From: Oscillospiraceae bacterium | GTDB taxonomy: Bacteria > Bacillota > Clostridia > Oscillospirales > Acutalibacteraceae | Direction of reading: 5' to 3' | Assembly: GCA_015066515.1 (NCBI GenBank) | Contig: SVOH01000001.1 | Span: 124,001-188,000, forward strand | Length of the DNA stretch: 64,000 nucleotides | Shown: piece by piece, positions 1-9,700 of the stretch | Numbering within the stretch: the first letter of the stretch is position 1 | Layout of the letters: each line of letters starts with the position of its first letter | The notes under the pieces: model-generated | What the model saw: the letters and a program-made list of their open reading frames with translations, nothing else | Databases searched by the model: none | Told to the model about the DNA's origin: nothing | Program-made: the position numbers and the translations under genes

Positions 1-98
1 TTGTACATAAGTCCTTGCGGCAAGGTGGGACACACCTTGGTTATAAACTTGTCAAGACGAAGACTCGCATCGTTTTTGGTAATTGTAAAACGTTTCAT
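1..98 (-). CDS. RluA-family pseudouridine synthase, N-terminal fragment cut by the window edge
   Basis: An ATG at 98-96 reads leftward off the window and is preceded by AAGGA at 109-105. The 32 visible codons start MKRFTITKNDASLRLDKF and continue with a pattern (RLDKFI..V.P..P) typical of the S4 RNA-binding domain at the N-terminus of RluA/RluD-type 23S rRNA pseudouridine synthases. The catalytic domain is outside the window, so the exact subfamily cannot be named. It is divergent from radC, with only 30 bases between the two start codons, so the radC promoter must lie inside or very close to this gene. Confidence 0.65.
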   Translation of the reverse strand, partial: MKRFTITKNDASLRLDKFITKVCPTLPQGLMY

Positions 99-128
99 AA
101 CAAATCCTTTTTAAAGAGGTATAAAATA

Positions 129-827
129 ATGAGTAATATACACGACGGTCACCGTGACCGAATAAGACAGGAATTCTTGCAGCACGGGTTTGACAGAAAT
201 ACCCCGCCGCACAAGATTTTAGAAATACTATTGTTTTACTGCGTACAGCGTGCCGACACAAACCCCATCGCACACGAACTGATAAAAAAATATGGCTCGG
301 TTGCCGCAGTGCTTGACGCGCCGGTTGAGGAATTGGCTTTGTTTAAGGGGCTAAGTGAGCGAAGTGCAGTACTGCTTAAGCTGATTATGCCTATAGCTCA
401 AAGATACATATACGATAAATCCGAACAAAAGCCAACCTTTAAAAGCCTTGACGGTATAGGCAAATATGTGTTGGGTTGTTTTTTGGGCGAAACAAAGGAA
501 AAGCTCGGTGTTATGTGCCTTGATGCAAAGGGCAGTATGCTTGATTTTGCTTTTTTGAGCGAGGGCGCGTTAGATAGTGTGGGTATATCAAATCGCGACC
601 TTGTTAAAAAGGTGCTCGACTCAAATGCCACAGCGGTAGTGCTTTGTCACAATCACCCAAACGGAATTGCGCTCCCTAGTGATTGCGATATTGCTTTGAC
701 AAAGCAATCGGCACAAACGCTTTCGGGCGTGGGTGTTCAGCTCATAGATCACGTAATTGTGGCTGACACAGATTTCGTATCTATGGCTCAAAGTGAACAA
801 TACGGATACATCTTTGCACCAAATTAA
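129..827 (+). CDS. radC: RadC family JAB/MPN-domain protein
   Basis: A 232-residue cytoplasmic protein of the RadC family, historically linked to DNA repair but of unproven biochemical role. The N-terminal third has the helix-hairpin-helix-like region (LALFKGLSERSAVLLKLI). The C-terminal JAB/JAMM metalloprotease-like domain shows HNHPNG with H174 and H176 and the matching Ser/Asp (S..D187) of the zinc site. The start at 129 is chosen because AAAGAGG lies at 113-119; an in-frame upstream start at 15 would overlap the divergent pseudouridine synthase and has no ribosome site. The stop is followed by a short AT-rich spacer before azlC. Confidence 0.9.
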   Translation: MSNIHDGHRDRIRQEFLQHGFDRNTPPHKILEILLFYCVQRADTNPIAHELIKKYGSVAAVLDAPVEELALFKGLSERSAVLLKLIMPIAQRYIYDKSEQKPTFKSLDGIGKYVLGCFLGETKEKLGVMCLDAKGSMLDFAFLSEGALDSVGISNRDLVKKVLDSNATAVVLCHNHPNGIALPSDCDIALTKQSAQTLSGVGVQLIDHVIVADTDFVSMAQSEQYGYIFAPN

Positions 828-881
828 CAAAACCATTATACTATCTTATTTTTTTAAAGTCAATTAAAGGTCAGGAATAAT

Positions 882-1601
882 ATGAGCAACTTTACATTAT
901 TTAAAAAAGGATTTAAAAACGGCATACCGATATTTTTAGGCTATCTAGCTGTATCCTTTACTTTTGGTATAGCGGCCAAAAGCGGCGGACTATCTTCTTT
1001 AGAAGCAATTTTAATATCGGCAACAAACCTTACCTCTGCGGGTCAATTTGCGGCGCTCTCGGTAATCGCGGCAGGATCAGGATATATTGAGATGGCGCTT
1101 ACACAGCTTGTTGTTAATTTGCGTTATTGCCTTATGTCGTCGTCGCTTTCACAGCGATTTGATCCAAAAATGAAATCCTATCACCGTTATTTAATATCGT
1201 TTGGCGTTACCGATGAAATGTTTGGTGTATCAAGCGCCTACGAGCACGAAAACGTACCGCCTGCATACTGCTACGGTCTAATAGCGGCGTCGTGGCCGGG
1301 TTGGGTTGGTGGCACAGCGCTTGGTTGCCTTTCTGGCGATATTTTGCCTGCAAGCGTGTTAAGTGCCTTAGGTGTGGCGCTTTACGGTATGTTTATTGCA
1401 ATAATTGTACCGCCTACCAAAAGCAACAAGGTTTTGCTGGGTGTGGTTGTGATATCTATGCTTTTAAGCCTTGTGTTTGCCGTAACACCCATATTAAAAG
1501 AAATATCGTCAGGCTTTAGGGTGATAATACTTACTCTTGTTATTGCGGGCGCGGCGGCATACCTCTTCCCAATAAAAGATGAGGAGGAGCAGTATGAATA
1601 G
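882..1601 (+). CDS. azlC: AzlC family branched-chain amino acid exporter, large subunit
   Basis: A 239-residue membrane protein with seven or so hydrophobic segments and the AzlC hallmarks near the N-terminus (GIPIFLGYLAVSFTFGI, then SATNLTSAGQFA) and the NLRYCLMSSSLSQRF loop. AzlC works with AzlD to export branched-chain amino acids and analogues across the cytoplasmic membrane. The start has AGGTCAGGA upstream. Its end overlaps the azlD start by 8 bases, so the two are translated together. Substrate range cannot be read from the sequence. Confidence 0.9.
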   Translation: MSNFTLFKKGFKNGIPIFLGYLAVSFTFGIAAKSGGLSSLEAILISATNLTSAGQFAALSVIAAGSGYIEMALTQLVVNLRYCLMSSSLSQRFDPKMKSYHRYLISFGVTDEMFGVSSAYEHENVPPAYCYGLIAASWPGWVGGTALGCLSGDILPASVLSALGVALYGMFIAIIVPPTKSNKVLLGVVVISMLLSLVFAVTPILKEISSGFRVIILTLVIAGAAAYLFPIKDEEEQYE

Positions 1602-1896
1602 CATTTATATTTATATGTTTATAATGGCGGCAGTAACCTACCTTATACGTATGTTGCCGTTAGCTCTGATAAAGAAAAAGATTACAAACAAATTTTTCAA
1701 GTCATTTCTTTATTACGTGCCGTTTGTAACGCTTGCGGTGATGACCTTTCCGGCAATTCTTAGCGCTACCGAAAGTGTGTGGTCGGCGCTCGCGGCATTT
1801 GTGGCTTCTATGATTATAGCCTACGCCGGCGGCGGACTGCCGATAGTAGCGACAATAGCCTGTGTGGTTGTGTTTATAGTAGAAAGATTTATATAA
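1594..1896 (+). CDS. azlD: AzlD family amino acid exporter, small subunit
   Basis: A 100-residue protein with three to four membrane segments. The YLIRMLPLALI segment near the start and the FVTLAVMTFPAIL segment fit AzlD, the small partner of AzlC. The ATG at 1594 is preferred over the in-frame ATG at 1579 because the perfect GAGGAGG site at 1581-1587 sits just upstream of it. It overlaps the end of azlC and ends just before a strong hairpin. Confidence 0.88.
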   Translation: MNSIYIYMFIMAAVTYLIRMLPLALIKKKITNKFFKSFLYYVPFVTLAVMTFPAILSATESVWSALAAFVASMIIAYAGGGLPIVATIACVVVFIVERFI

Positions 1897-1899
1897 ACT

Positions 1900-1931
1900 A
1901 AAAAGCACCGATTTAATCGGTGCTTTTTAGT
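1900..1931. terminator. Bidirectional terminator between azlD and the HIT gene
   Basis: The inverted repeat AAAAGCACCGATT / TCGGTGCTTTT has a loop of a few bases and U-rich runs on both strands. It separates the convergent azlD (+) and HIT-family (-) genes and can serve both. Confidence 0.85.
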
Positions 1932-1932
1932 T

Positions 1933-2352
1933 TTATAGGTTTGCCTTAATCTTTTCAATCATTTCGGTGTATTGCTCGTCGGTAAGGTAGGTTTTGCCGG
2001 GGTTCATTTGGAATACGCCGCCCCATTCGTCACCACCGTTGTATTTTGGCACAATGTGCATGTGCAAATGACAACCTGTATCGCCATAAGCGCCATAGTT
2101 TACCTTATCAGGGTTAAATGCCTTGTGCACTGCATTTGCCGCGCGGCAAACATCTGCCATAAAAGCGTTTCTTTCTTCTTCACTGATGTTAACAATTTCG
2201 CTAACGTGGTCTTTGTAAGCCACAATAACACGACCGGGTTTTGACTGCTCTTTAAATAAAATAAGCTGGCTCACAGACAAGTTACAAATAAAAATGCCAA
2301 ACTTGTCAAGCAATTCTCCACCCATACAATATGCGCATTTTTGGTCTTTCAT
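1933..2352 (-). CDS. HIT family nucleotide hydrolase
   Basis: A 139-residue histidine-triad protein. The active-site motif HLHMHIV gives H95-x-H97-x-H99, the signature of HIT nucleoside phosphoramidate/dinucleotide hydrolases. An N-terminal CAYC (residues 6-9) may be half of a zinc site. The ATG at 2352 is used because GGAGG lies at 2365-2361; a start further upstream would read back into the ABC-F gene. It is co-directional with the ABC-F gene and only 20 bases downstream of it, so probably in one transcript. Substrate unknown. Confidence 0.9.
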   Translation of the reverse strand: MKDQKCAYCMGGELLDKFGIFICNLSVSQLILFKEQSKPGRVIVAYKDHVSEIVNISEEERNAFMADVCRAANAVHKAFNPDKVNYGAYGDTGCHLHMHIVPKYNGGDEWGGVFQMNPGKTYLTDEQYTEMIEKIKANL

Positions 2353-2372
2353 AATAAATACCTCCAAAAAAT

Positions 2373-4268
2373 TTATGCTAATTCTTCCCAAATTTCCATC
2401 TGTTCAAGTAGTTGTGCCTCGCAAGCGTCGATACACTCTTGCAGTTCTGATAATTTTTGATAATCGGAAAGATTTTCGGGATTTTGTTGTTCAAGCTTTA
2501 ACTCTTCTAATTTTTGTTCAAGCTCGGCAATTTTGTCTTCTGCTTTTTTTAGCGCCCGCTCTCGTTTTGCTTTTTCTTTTAGCGGCGTAGTGTAGGTCTT
2601 TTTTTCTTTCTTTTCGGACCTTTGAGGCGTGTCGGTAACAACCTCGGCTTTTGCTTGACGTAGCATATATTCATCGTAACCAAAGTCCCACACGTTTGCA
2701 CTACCGTTTTCAAAAGTAATAAGCCTGTCGGCCAGCTTTTTCACAAAGTAACGGTCGTGTGACACAAAAATCAGCGTGCCGTTGTATGACAGCAAAATAT
2801 CCTCAAGCGTTTCTTTTGAGATTATATCCATATGATTTGTAGGCTCGTCAAGTATTAAAAGATTGGGCGATTTTTTAAATAATTTACACAGTGCCAGCCG
2901 CACTCGTTCGCCACCCGAGAGCATATCTATTGTTTTAAATACGGCTTCACCGCTAAATAAAAACGCTCCCAGCGCACTGCGCGCTTCAAATTCGTTCAAA
3001 GCAGGGAAGGCCGACATCATATTGTCTAGTACAGTTTCATTGCCCTTTATCTGAGCCATCTGCTGATCAAAATATCCTGCATTTACCAATGCACCGGTGG
3101 TAAATGTACCCGAAAGCGCAGGGACCTTGCCAACAAGGGTTTTGACAAGCGTTGATTTGCCCATTCCGTTACCGCCTATAATTCCCACGCGGTCACCACG
3201 GTAAACATTAAAAGACAAGGTTGCTAGCGGCACATCGAAGCCGATGGTAAGGTTGTTTACCGACAGCACCTCTTTTGCGCTTTGAACAGATACTTCAAGG
3301 CCTGCTTTAAAGGTGCGGTTGTCATAACTGTCGGGAGCATCAATTTTTTCCATACGTTCAATGGCTTTTAGCTTGCTTTGTGCCATGGCCGCCTTAGTGG
3401 CTTTGTAGCGAAAACGGTCGGCCGTCGCTTGAATACGGGCAATCTCTGCCTGTTGAGCCTCAAAGTCTTTGGCTTGTTGTGCGCGTTGCACCTTTTTTTG
3501 TGCAACAAATTGTGAATAATTACCTACGTATCGCGTGGTTTTACCGTGCTCTATTTCGTAGATCTCGTTTACAGTATTATCGAGGAACATACGGTCGTGT
3601 GATACAATAAGCACGGCTTTTTTATAGTTTTTGATATAATCCTCAAGCCAGGAAACCGCCTCTATATCAAGGTGGTTGGTCGGCTCGTCTAAAAGCAGTA
3701 AATCAGGTTTTGAAAGCAGTAGCTTTAAAAAGGCAATTTTAGTACGCTGTCCGCCCGAAAACTCGCTTAAAGGTCTATTTTTTTGGGACTCGGTAAAGCC
3801 AAATTTTTTAATAGCCGCTTCATACTCTTTTTCAAAGTAAAATCCACCCTCGCGCGTAAAGGCTTCGAGTAAATCGGTATAACGCTTTATATTATCTTCG
3901 TCGGGAGCCGTGTTCATTTGCCTTTCGGCATTGTCAAGCTCTGATTTTAAATTTAAAATGTAGGTGTACGCACTACGAATTTCTTCTACAAGAGTAACGC
4001 TGTCGTCGCTAAATGTCATTTGGTTGAGCGCACTTATTTGCGGATTGCCGCTTATTGCCATAAATCCGCCGTCAGACTCCGTGTTGGCAAGAGATAATTC
4101 GCCGCAAAGAAGCCTTAGCAGCGTGGTTTTACCACAGCCGTTACGGCCTACAAGGCCAATGCGACTGTTTGTGATTATATTTAAATTTATGTCGTTTAAA
4201 ATTGGTTCACCCGAAAGGTCTACCTGACCCTTGTGAATTTCTATCTGCAAATCTATCACCAAACACAT
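2373..4268 (-). CDS. ABC-F family ATPase (translation-associated)
   Basis: A protein of about 631 residues with two ABC ATPase modules and no membrane segments, which is the ABC-F plan. Module 1 has Walker A GRNGCGKTT, signature FSGGQRTK and Walker B LLLDEPTNHLDIEA; module 2 has GGNGMGKST, LSGGERVRL and LILDEPTNHMDI. A long charged linker separates them and the last ~90 residues form a coiled coil (KKAEDKIAELEQKLEELKLE), as in YdiF/Uup-type members. ABC-F proteins act on the ribosome; whether this one is housekeeping or gives antibiotic protection cannot be told. The start is uncertain: no clear ribosome site precedes the ATG at 4268, and GTG or TTG codons follow within 20 bases. Confidence 0.9.
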   Translation of the reverse strand: MCLVIDLQIEIHKGQVDLSGEPILNDINLNIITNSRIGLVGRNGCGKTTLLRLLCGELSLANTESDGGFMAISGNPQISALNQMTFSDDSVTLVEEIRSAYTYILNLKSELDNAERQMNTAPDEDNIKRYTDLLEAFTREGGFYFEKEYEAAIKKFGFTESQKNRPLSEFSGGQRTKIAFLKLLLSKPDLLLLDEPTNHLDIEAVSWLEDYIKNYKKAVLIVSHDRMFLDNTVNEIYEIEHGKTTRYVGNYSQFVAQKKVQRAQQAKDFEAQQAEIARIQATADRFRYKATKAAMAQSKLKAIERMEKIDAPDSYDNRTFKAGLEVSVQSAKEVLSVNNLTIGFDVPLATLSFNVYRGDRVGIIGGNGMGKSTLVKTLVGKVPALSGTFTTGALVNAGYFDQQMAQIKGNETVLDNMMSAFPALNEFEARSALGAFLFSGEAVFKTIDMLSGGERVRLALCKLFKKSPNLLILDEPTNHMDIISKETLEDILLSYNGTLIFVSHDRYFVKKLADRLITFENGSANVWDFGYDEYMLRQAKAEVVTDTPQRSEKKEKKTYTTPLKEKAKRERALKKAEDKIAELEQKLEELKLEQQNPENLSDYQKLSELQECIDACEAQLLEQMEIWEELA

Positions 4269-4296
4269 TTTAACATAAAAATTAAGAATTGCAATA

Positions 4297-4325
4297 TTGC
4301 GTATGATAAAAAGATATGCTAAAAT
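4297..4325 (+). promoter_or_regulatory. Probable promoter of the amidase gene
   Basis: TTGCGT and TAAAAT separated by 17 bases, 35 bases before the start codon at 4360. A CGGGGAA ribosome site precedes the ATG. Confidence 0.55.
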
Positions 4326-4359
4326 AAAATATCTAAATTTATTTACACGGGGAACATAA

Positions 4360-6549
4360 ATGAAAAATTTTTATAAACTACACAAACCGCAAATTATAAT
4401 AGCTCTATCAGTGCTGCTTACTGCCGTGTTGGCAGTGGTATTGGCGATTGCCTTGGCCGATAGCACCAAAGATATTTTTATGGATAGCGGCTATATGTCC
4501 CACATAAACGGTAGTGCAAATACCGACATTACCTCGTCTGCGTTATCCTCTGTTCAAAGCGAGCCCGAAGAGGTAAAAAACACGCTTGTTATAACCTCGC
4601 CCTCGTCGACCGATGTCAGCGTTTCGGAGTCGCATTTTGCCATAACGGGTAGCAGTGACCCCGCAAAACCGCTTACCCTCAACGGTAACGAGGTGGCAAG
4701 GCTCGAAAGCGGCGATTTTTCAATAGATGTCGAGCTTGCACCGGGTAACAACTCGTTCGTGTTTGACTATGACGGCGAGAAAACGACCTATATCATTCGC
4801 TATACATTTACCATCATAAAGGCATACGCACCATACGAAAAGCAAAACTTTGAGGCAGGCTCATCGTTTGTGGCTATTGCTTTTGCGCGTATCGATTCAA
4901 GCTCGGTTACAGCTACTTTTAACGGAAAAACTATCAATCTAACACCACAGCCTTATAAAGAGGGCGAGGAATTCACCAATTTTACGGGCAGTTTCACTTT
5001 GCCTACAGGCAATAACGAGGACCTTAATCTTGGCGGCGTAAAATTTACGGGCACCTGTCAAGGCCTTACCCGCAGTTATACCTCGCCATCAATAATTTGT
5101 CTTCGTGATAAGGCGCTCGACAAGCCGCAAATAGTAGAGATTGTGGCAAGTCAGGCCGAAACCTTTAACGGTAACACTACCGACGACTGCTCTCGCCCTA
5201 CAAACAGCTATCTTCCTGCAGGCACATTGGATTATAAGGTTGGCGGAATTGTATACGACCCAAGCAGCGGCAACAATTATTATAATCTTCGTTGCGGCAA
5301 GCGAGTATATATAAGCAAGAAAAACTCCCCCGACCCCGAAAGAGTTACAGTTTCAAAGGTTTACGAGGGCACCTTGCCCGACCACAATACTATTGCCCTG
5401 TCCTCTAATGAAATAAGCGGCAAGCATACTAAACTAACCTTTGACACCGCGTGGCGAGCACCTTTTGCGGTAGAGATTGGCCCACAAAGCTATACCAATC
5501 CCGCAAAGCAGGATTACACCATATCGAGCGTTACGTATACCTATGTAGATATTAAGTTTTTCTACACCAAAACAATAGATGGCGACTTTACCTTTAGCGA
5601 CCATCCACTGTTTTCATCGGCGCAGATAATTCCGTCAGAAAACGGCTGTATACTGCGACTTCATCTCAAATCTAAGGGTGCATTTTACGGCTGGAATGCC
5701 GAGTACAATAAAAGCGGTCAGCTTGTATTCAGCCTTTTAAATCCACCAAGCATTACCGCAAAGAATGATTTAAGCGGCATAAAAATAGTTATAGATGCCG
5801 GTCACGGCGGCCGCGATATAGGAGCATCAGGCCTTAGACCCGATGTTTATCCCGAGGCCGAGCGTAATTTGTCACTAGCGTTTAAATTAAAGGCCGAGCT
5901 TGAGTCTTACGGTGCTACCGTAATAATGACCCGAACATCAGACGTTTCTATGTCGGCTGATGCGCGGTGTGAGTTCTTGCGCCGCACAGCGCCAGATTAT
6001 TGCATCTCTATACACCACGATTCAAGCACTCGTGCATCGGCATCGGGTGGTAGCTTTTTCTGCTTTAATGCATTTGCCGACAAAGCTACAAAATATGTTT
6101 ACGACCGTAATGTGCAGGGCGGATTTTACAGCAAAACCCAAAAGGGTTGGCACTATTTTTATCTTGCACGTGTGACCTCGTGTCCTGTTGTGCTTACCGA
6201 AAACGGATTTATCTCTAACCCACAAGATTTTGCGGGCATTTCAAGCGAAGGCATAAACACCCAAAAAGCAAGGGCTATAGCACAGGGTGTGCTTGATTAT
6301 TTTAATCAATACATAAAGCCTTACGAGCCGCCAAAGCCCGAGCCCGAACCCGAGCCAGACGATAATGCTTCGAGCGATACCTCAAGCGACAACACATCAA
6401 GTGACAACTCGTCGGGAGATAACACTTCAAGCGAGAATAGTTCGTCCGAGGGCGGCACACCGGACCAAGATATACCGGACACCATCTTGCCCGAGGAAAG
6501 CGCTTCTAACAAAGACGAAACAAATGATAATAAAGCAGCGGGGGATTAA
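4360..6549 (+). CDS. Membrane-anchored N-acetylmuramoyl-L-alanine amidase
   Basis: A 729-residue exported wall hydrolase. A single hydrophobic segment (residues 11-33) acts as signal or anchor. Residues ~60-460 are beta-rich and unassigned, probably wall or polymer binding. Residues ~474-650 are an Amidase_3 (zinc) domain: DAGHGG with H482, the glutamate of PEAERN (~501), SIHHDSS with H552, and the catalytic E614 of TENGF. The enzyme cleaves between muramic acid and the peptide stem. The C-terminal tail (~655-729) begins with a Pro/Glu run and then Ser/Asp/Asn repeats, likely a flexible extracellular spacer. It has its own promoter and terminator. Confidence 0.9.
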   Translation: MKNFYKLHKPQIIIALSVLLTAVLAVVLAIALADSTKDIFMDSGYMSHINGSANTDITSSALSSVQSEPEEVKNTLVITSPSSTDVSVSESHFAITGSSDPAKPLTLNGNEVARLESGDFSIDVELAPGNNSFVFDYDGEKTTYIIRYTFTIIKAYAPYEKQNFEAGSSFVAIAFARIDSSSVTATFNGKTINLTPQPYKEGEEFTNFTGSFTLPTGNNEDLNLGGVKFTGTCQGLTRSYTSPSIICLRDKALDKPQIVEIVASQAETFNGNTTDDCSRPTNSYLPAGTLDYKVGGIVYDPSSGNNYYNLRCGKRVYISKKNSPDPERVTVSKVYEGTLPDHNTIALSSNEISGKHTKLTFDTAWRAPFAVEIGPQSYTNPAKQDYTISSVTYTYVDIKFFYTKTIDGDFTFSDHPLFSSAQIIPSENGCILRLHLKSKGAFYGWNAEYNKSGQLVFSLLNPPSITAKNDLSGIKIVIDAGHGGRDIGASGLRPDVYPEAERNLSLAFKLKAELESYGATVIMTRTSDVSMSADARCEFLRRTAPDYCISIHHDSSTRASASGGSFFCFNAFADKATKYVYDRNVQGGFYSKTQKGWHYFYLARVTSCPVVLTENGFISNPQDFAGISSEGINTQKARAIAQGVLDYFNQYIKPYEPPKPEPEPEPDDNASSDTSSDNTSSDNSSGDNTSSENSSSEGGTPDQDIPDTILPEESASNKDETNDNKAAGD

Positions 6550-6564
6550 TCCCTCGCTGCTTTT
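6532..6564 (+). terminator. Terminator of the amidase gene
   Basis: The GC-rich hairpin AGCAGCGGGGGA / TCCCTCGCTGCT is followed by TTTT. Its left arm overlaps the last codons of the gene. Confidence 0.85.
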
Positions 6565-6634
6565 GTATGTAAACACTACAAAAAAGTGCACAAATTACAC
6601 AAGTAACTTTATGTATATTTATACTGGTTTTACA

Positions 6635-6663
6635 TTGCAAAAGAAAAAAGCTTATGGTAAAAT
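6635..6663 (+). promoter_or_regulatory. Probable promoter of the secreted endonuclease gene
   Basis: TTGCAA and TAAAAT with a 17-base spacer, about 40 bases upstream of the start codon at 6704, which also has an AAGGGGA ribosome site. Confidence 0.6.
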
Positions 6664-6703
6664 ATATTATGTATTATTATTTTTAAATTAAGGGGATGTC
6701 AAA

Positions 6704-9700
6704 ATGAAAATTACAATGAAAAAATCCTTAGCTGTAATTTTGTCACTTGTAATGTGCGTAAGCATGCTCTTTGGGCTCAGCTTTTCGGCACAGGCAGCGA
6801 CCTACATTTACAACTGGGGTACCAGAGGCACATTAGCAACCGAGCTTTCGGAAAACGCTATAGCGTTTTATACTGAAAACGATGTTGCTTTGTCAGAGCT
6901 GTTAGCTCTAAGCGGCAGCAGCACCGAAAGTGGTGTACCATCAAGCGCGCTTTATACTGCGCTACACAATTTGATGGAAAGCAACCATACAACCAAAACT
7001 ACTTATGACGGAACAAGAGAGTTGTACAAATATACTGACTGTCAAAACGGTGGTAGTCCGAGTACAATATCTTCATTCTATTCTGGTACTGCTATTGGTC
7101 CTGATTGGGACGGCGGCGACACTTGGAACCGCGAACACACCTGGCCTAACAGTAAGGGTGATCTTGCGGGTAACGGCGAAAATGATATTATGATGCTTCG
7201 TCCTGCAGCTACAAGCGAAAATGGTAGCCGCAGCAACAAAGCATACGGCGAAAGCACGGGATATTTTAATCCAAACATTGGTTCTTATGACCTTCGTGGC
7301 GACGTAGCACGTATTATTCTTTATCAATACGTTCGTTGGGAATGTACCAACACAGGCTCTGGCTATAACACAACCGGCATTTTCGGTACAGCCGGTGTTA
7401 TAGAAAGCCAAGACCTATTACTTGATTGGTTAGAGGAAGACCCTGTTGACACTTGGGAGCTTGGTCGTAACGACGCCGTAGAAGCAATCACAGGCACACG
7501 TAACGTGTTTGTTGACTACCCGGAGCTTGGCTTTGACCTCTTTAACGAGGCTGTTCCAACAAGCTACACAACCCCATCTGGCGGTGCTGACGTTGATGGT
7601 AGCACAGGCAGTGGCGACGATAACACAGGTGACACACCAAGTACAACAGGCAAAAATGTTGTGTTTGAGCTTGGCGCTAACGGCGAAGCAACACACTCTG
7701 ACGGTAGCAGTAAAACAAGCTACACCGAAACCGTTAGCGGCTACACCTTAAATATAACAGGCGGCACAAAATTCTATACAGGCGCACGCGATGAAAAAGG
7801 TAATTCTGCTATAAAAATGGGCACCAGTAGCGCAGTGGGTAGTTTCAGTATGACAGTACCCGCCGATGTAACCAAGGTTATTTTTAAAGTTGCGGGCTAC
7901 AAAGCAAAAACTGTGACTGTTAGTGTTAACGGCACGTCACAAGCAATAACAACAACATCCGATAACGGTGCTTACACCGATGTTGAGGTTGATACAACAT
8001 CAACTAAAACTATAACCTTTACAACAGGCACAAACTATCGTTGTATGATAGACTCTATCACATACGTTGTTCCCGGCTCTGCAAGCGAAGACGGTGACAA
8101 GGTATACGTTGATGCTGACGATATTGTAATCTCGGGCGCTTCAAGCGCTTTTGATGAAGATACAGTCGTTACAGCTACTGTAATAACATCAGGCGATTCG
8201 TTTGAGACTGCTAACACAGCGCTCGCCGATATGGCATTTAAAAAGATTTACGAAATCACTGCTACCAACGGCGGCACAGCAGTACAACCCGAATCTCCAC
8301 TTACAATAACACTTGACATCCCTACAGGATATAACGTAGATAACACCTACATCGTTTATATTGACGAAAGCGGTGTGGTAGAAACACTCGAAACCCTTGA
8401 AAAAACCGAAACAACAATTTCTGCTCAAATTTCTCACTTTAGCACATACGCTGTTGTAGACACCTCCGAAGTGAGCAGTGGTGGAGAAACTGTTGAAGTA
8501 GAAGCAACAATTAACTTTAATAGCGGAAGTTTCATCGAAACAGGAACAACGGCACAAATTTGGTCCGAAAATGGTGTTACCGTTACAACTAATAAGGGTA
8601 CATATTCAGGCACGTTCTACACAACAATTTCAGACCATACCCGTTGGTACAAAGGTCACGAAATAGTAACCGAATATGCTTACCCCATAAGCAAGATAGT
8701 ATTTACAACTACAGGCACAAGCTATACTACACTTTTGGCAAACTCACTTACAAGCAGTGGTCTTGGAACGGTTACCTCAAGCGGCACAACAATTACTCTT
8801 GAGCTGACAACCCCAAGTGAGACCGTTACCTTTAGCCACGTTAACAGCGCAACACGTGTCAAGTCTATGACACTTACTGCACAAAAGCCGGCAGACGGCG
8901 GTGATACAACAGAAGCTGTTATAACACCAACCGTAAACAATACAGCTTACGGTAGCGTTGAGTTAAGCGGCGACTACATTATCGCAACACCAAACGAGGG
9001 CTATGAGGTTGTAGGCTACGAGGTTATTAGCGGCACAGCTACCGTTACACAAAACGGCAACAAGTTTACGGTAGAAACTGACGCTGACGTAACAGTTCAA
9101 ATCAACTTTGCTCCTCGTACACGATATACCGCTACATTTAAAGAGATGGGTGCTACCACCTCCACACAAACTGCATATAGCGGCGACAGCATAACACTTC
9201 CAGCTCTTACAAGCGACGATTACACCGTTGTAGGTTGGGTAGCGGCTGAAATTGACGGCGAGACCACCGACAAGCCTACTGTTTATAATGCAGGTAGCAA
9301 TTATGCTGTTACAAGCAACGTTACTTTCTATGCGCTTTACTCTCGCACCCAAGCAGGCGGCAGTGGCGAAAGCAACACTTTCACAAAGTGGGAAGAGGCT
9401 ATTACCGAGGGTGATTATCTTATAGTTTATAGTGGTGGCGCAATGAAAGCTGCAGTTGTAAGCAGCAGACTTAGCTACACCGACGTAACAGTTTCCGGCA
9501 ACAGTATCACAAGTCCTGACGCATCACTTATCTGGACCGTAACCGCTGACGGCGACTATTATACACTTTATAACGAGTCGACCGGTAAATATGCCGCAGG
9601 TACAGGTGCAGACAACAAAGCGCAACTTTTGGCTACTGTAAGCAACTATGCTCGTTGGACTGTTTCGGGCAATTCGACCTACGAATTTGTAAACGCGGGC

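Noticed and set aside
7073-9352. Several antisense frames of 65-130 codons opposite the secreted nuclease gene
   Set aside because: They are shadows of a repetitive, Thr/Gly-rich coding region with no ribosome sites or sensible composition.
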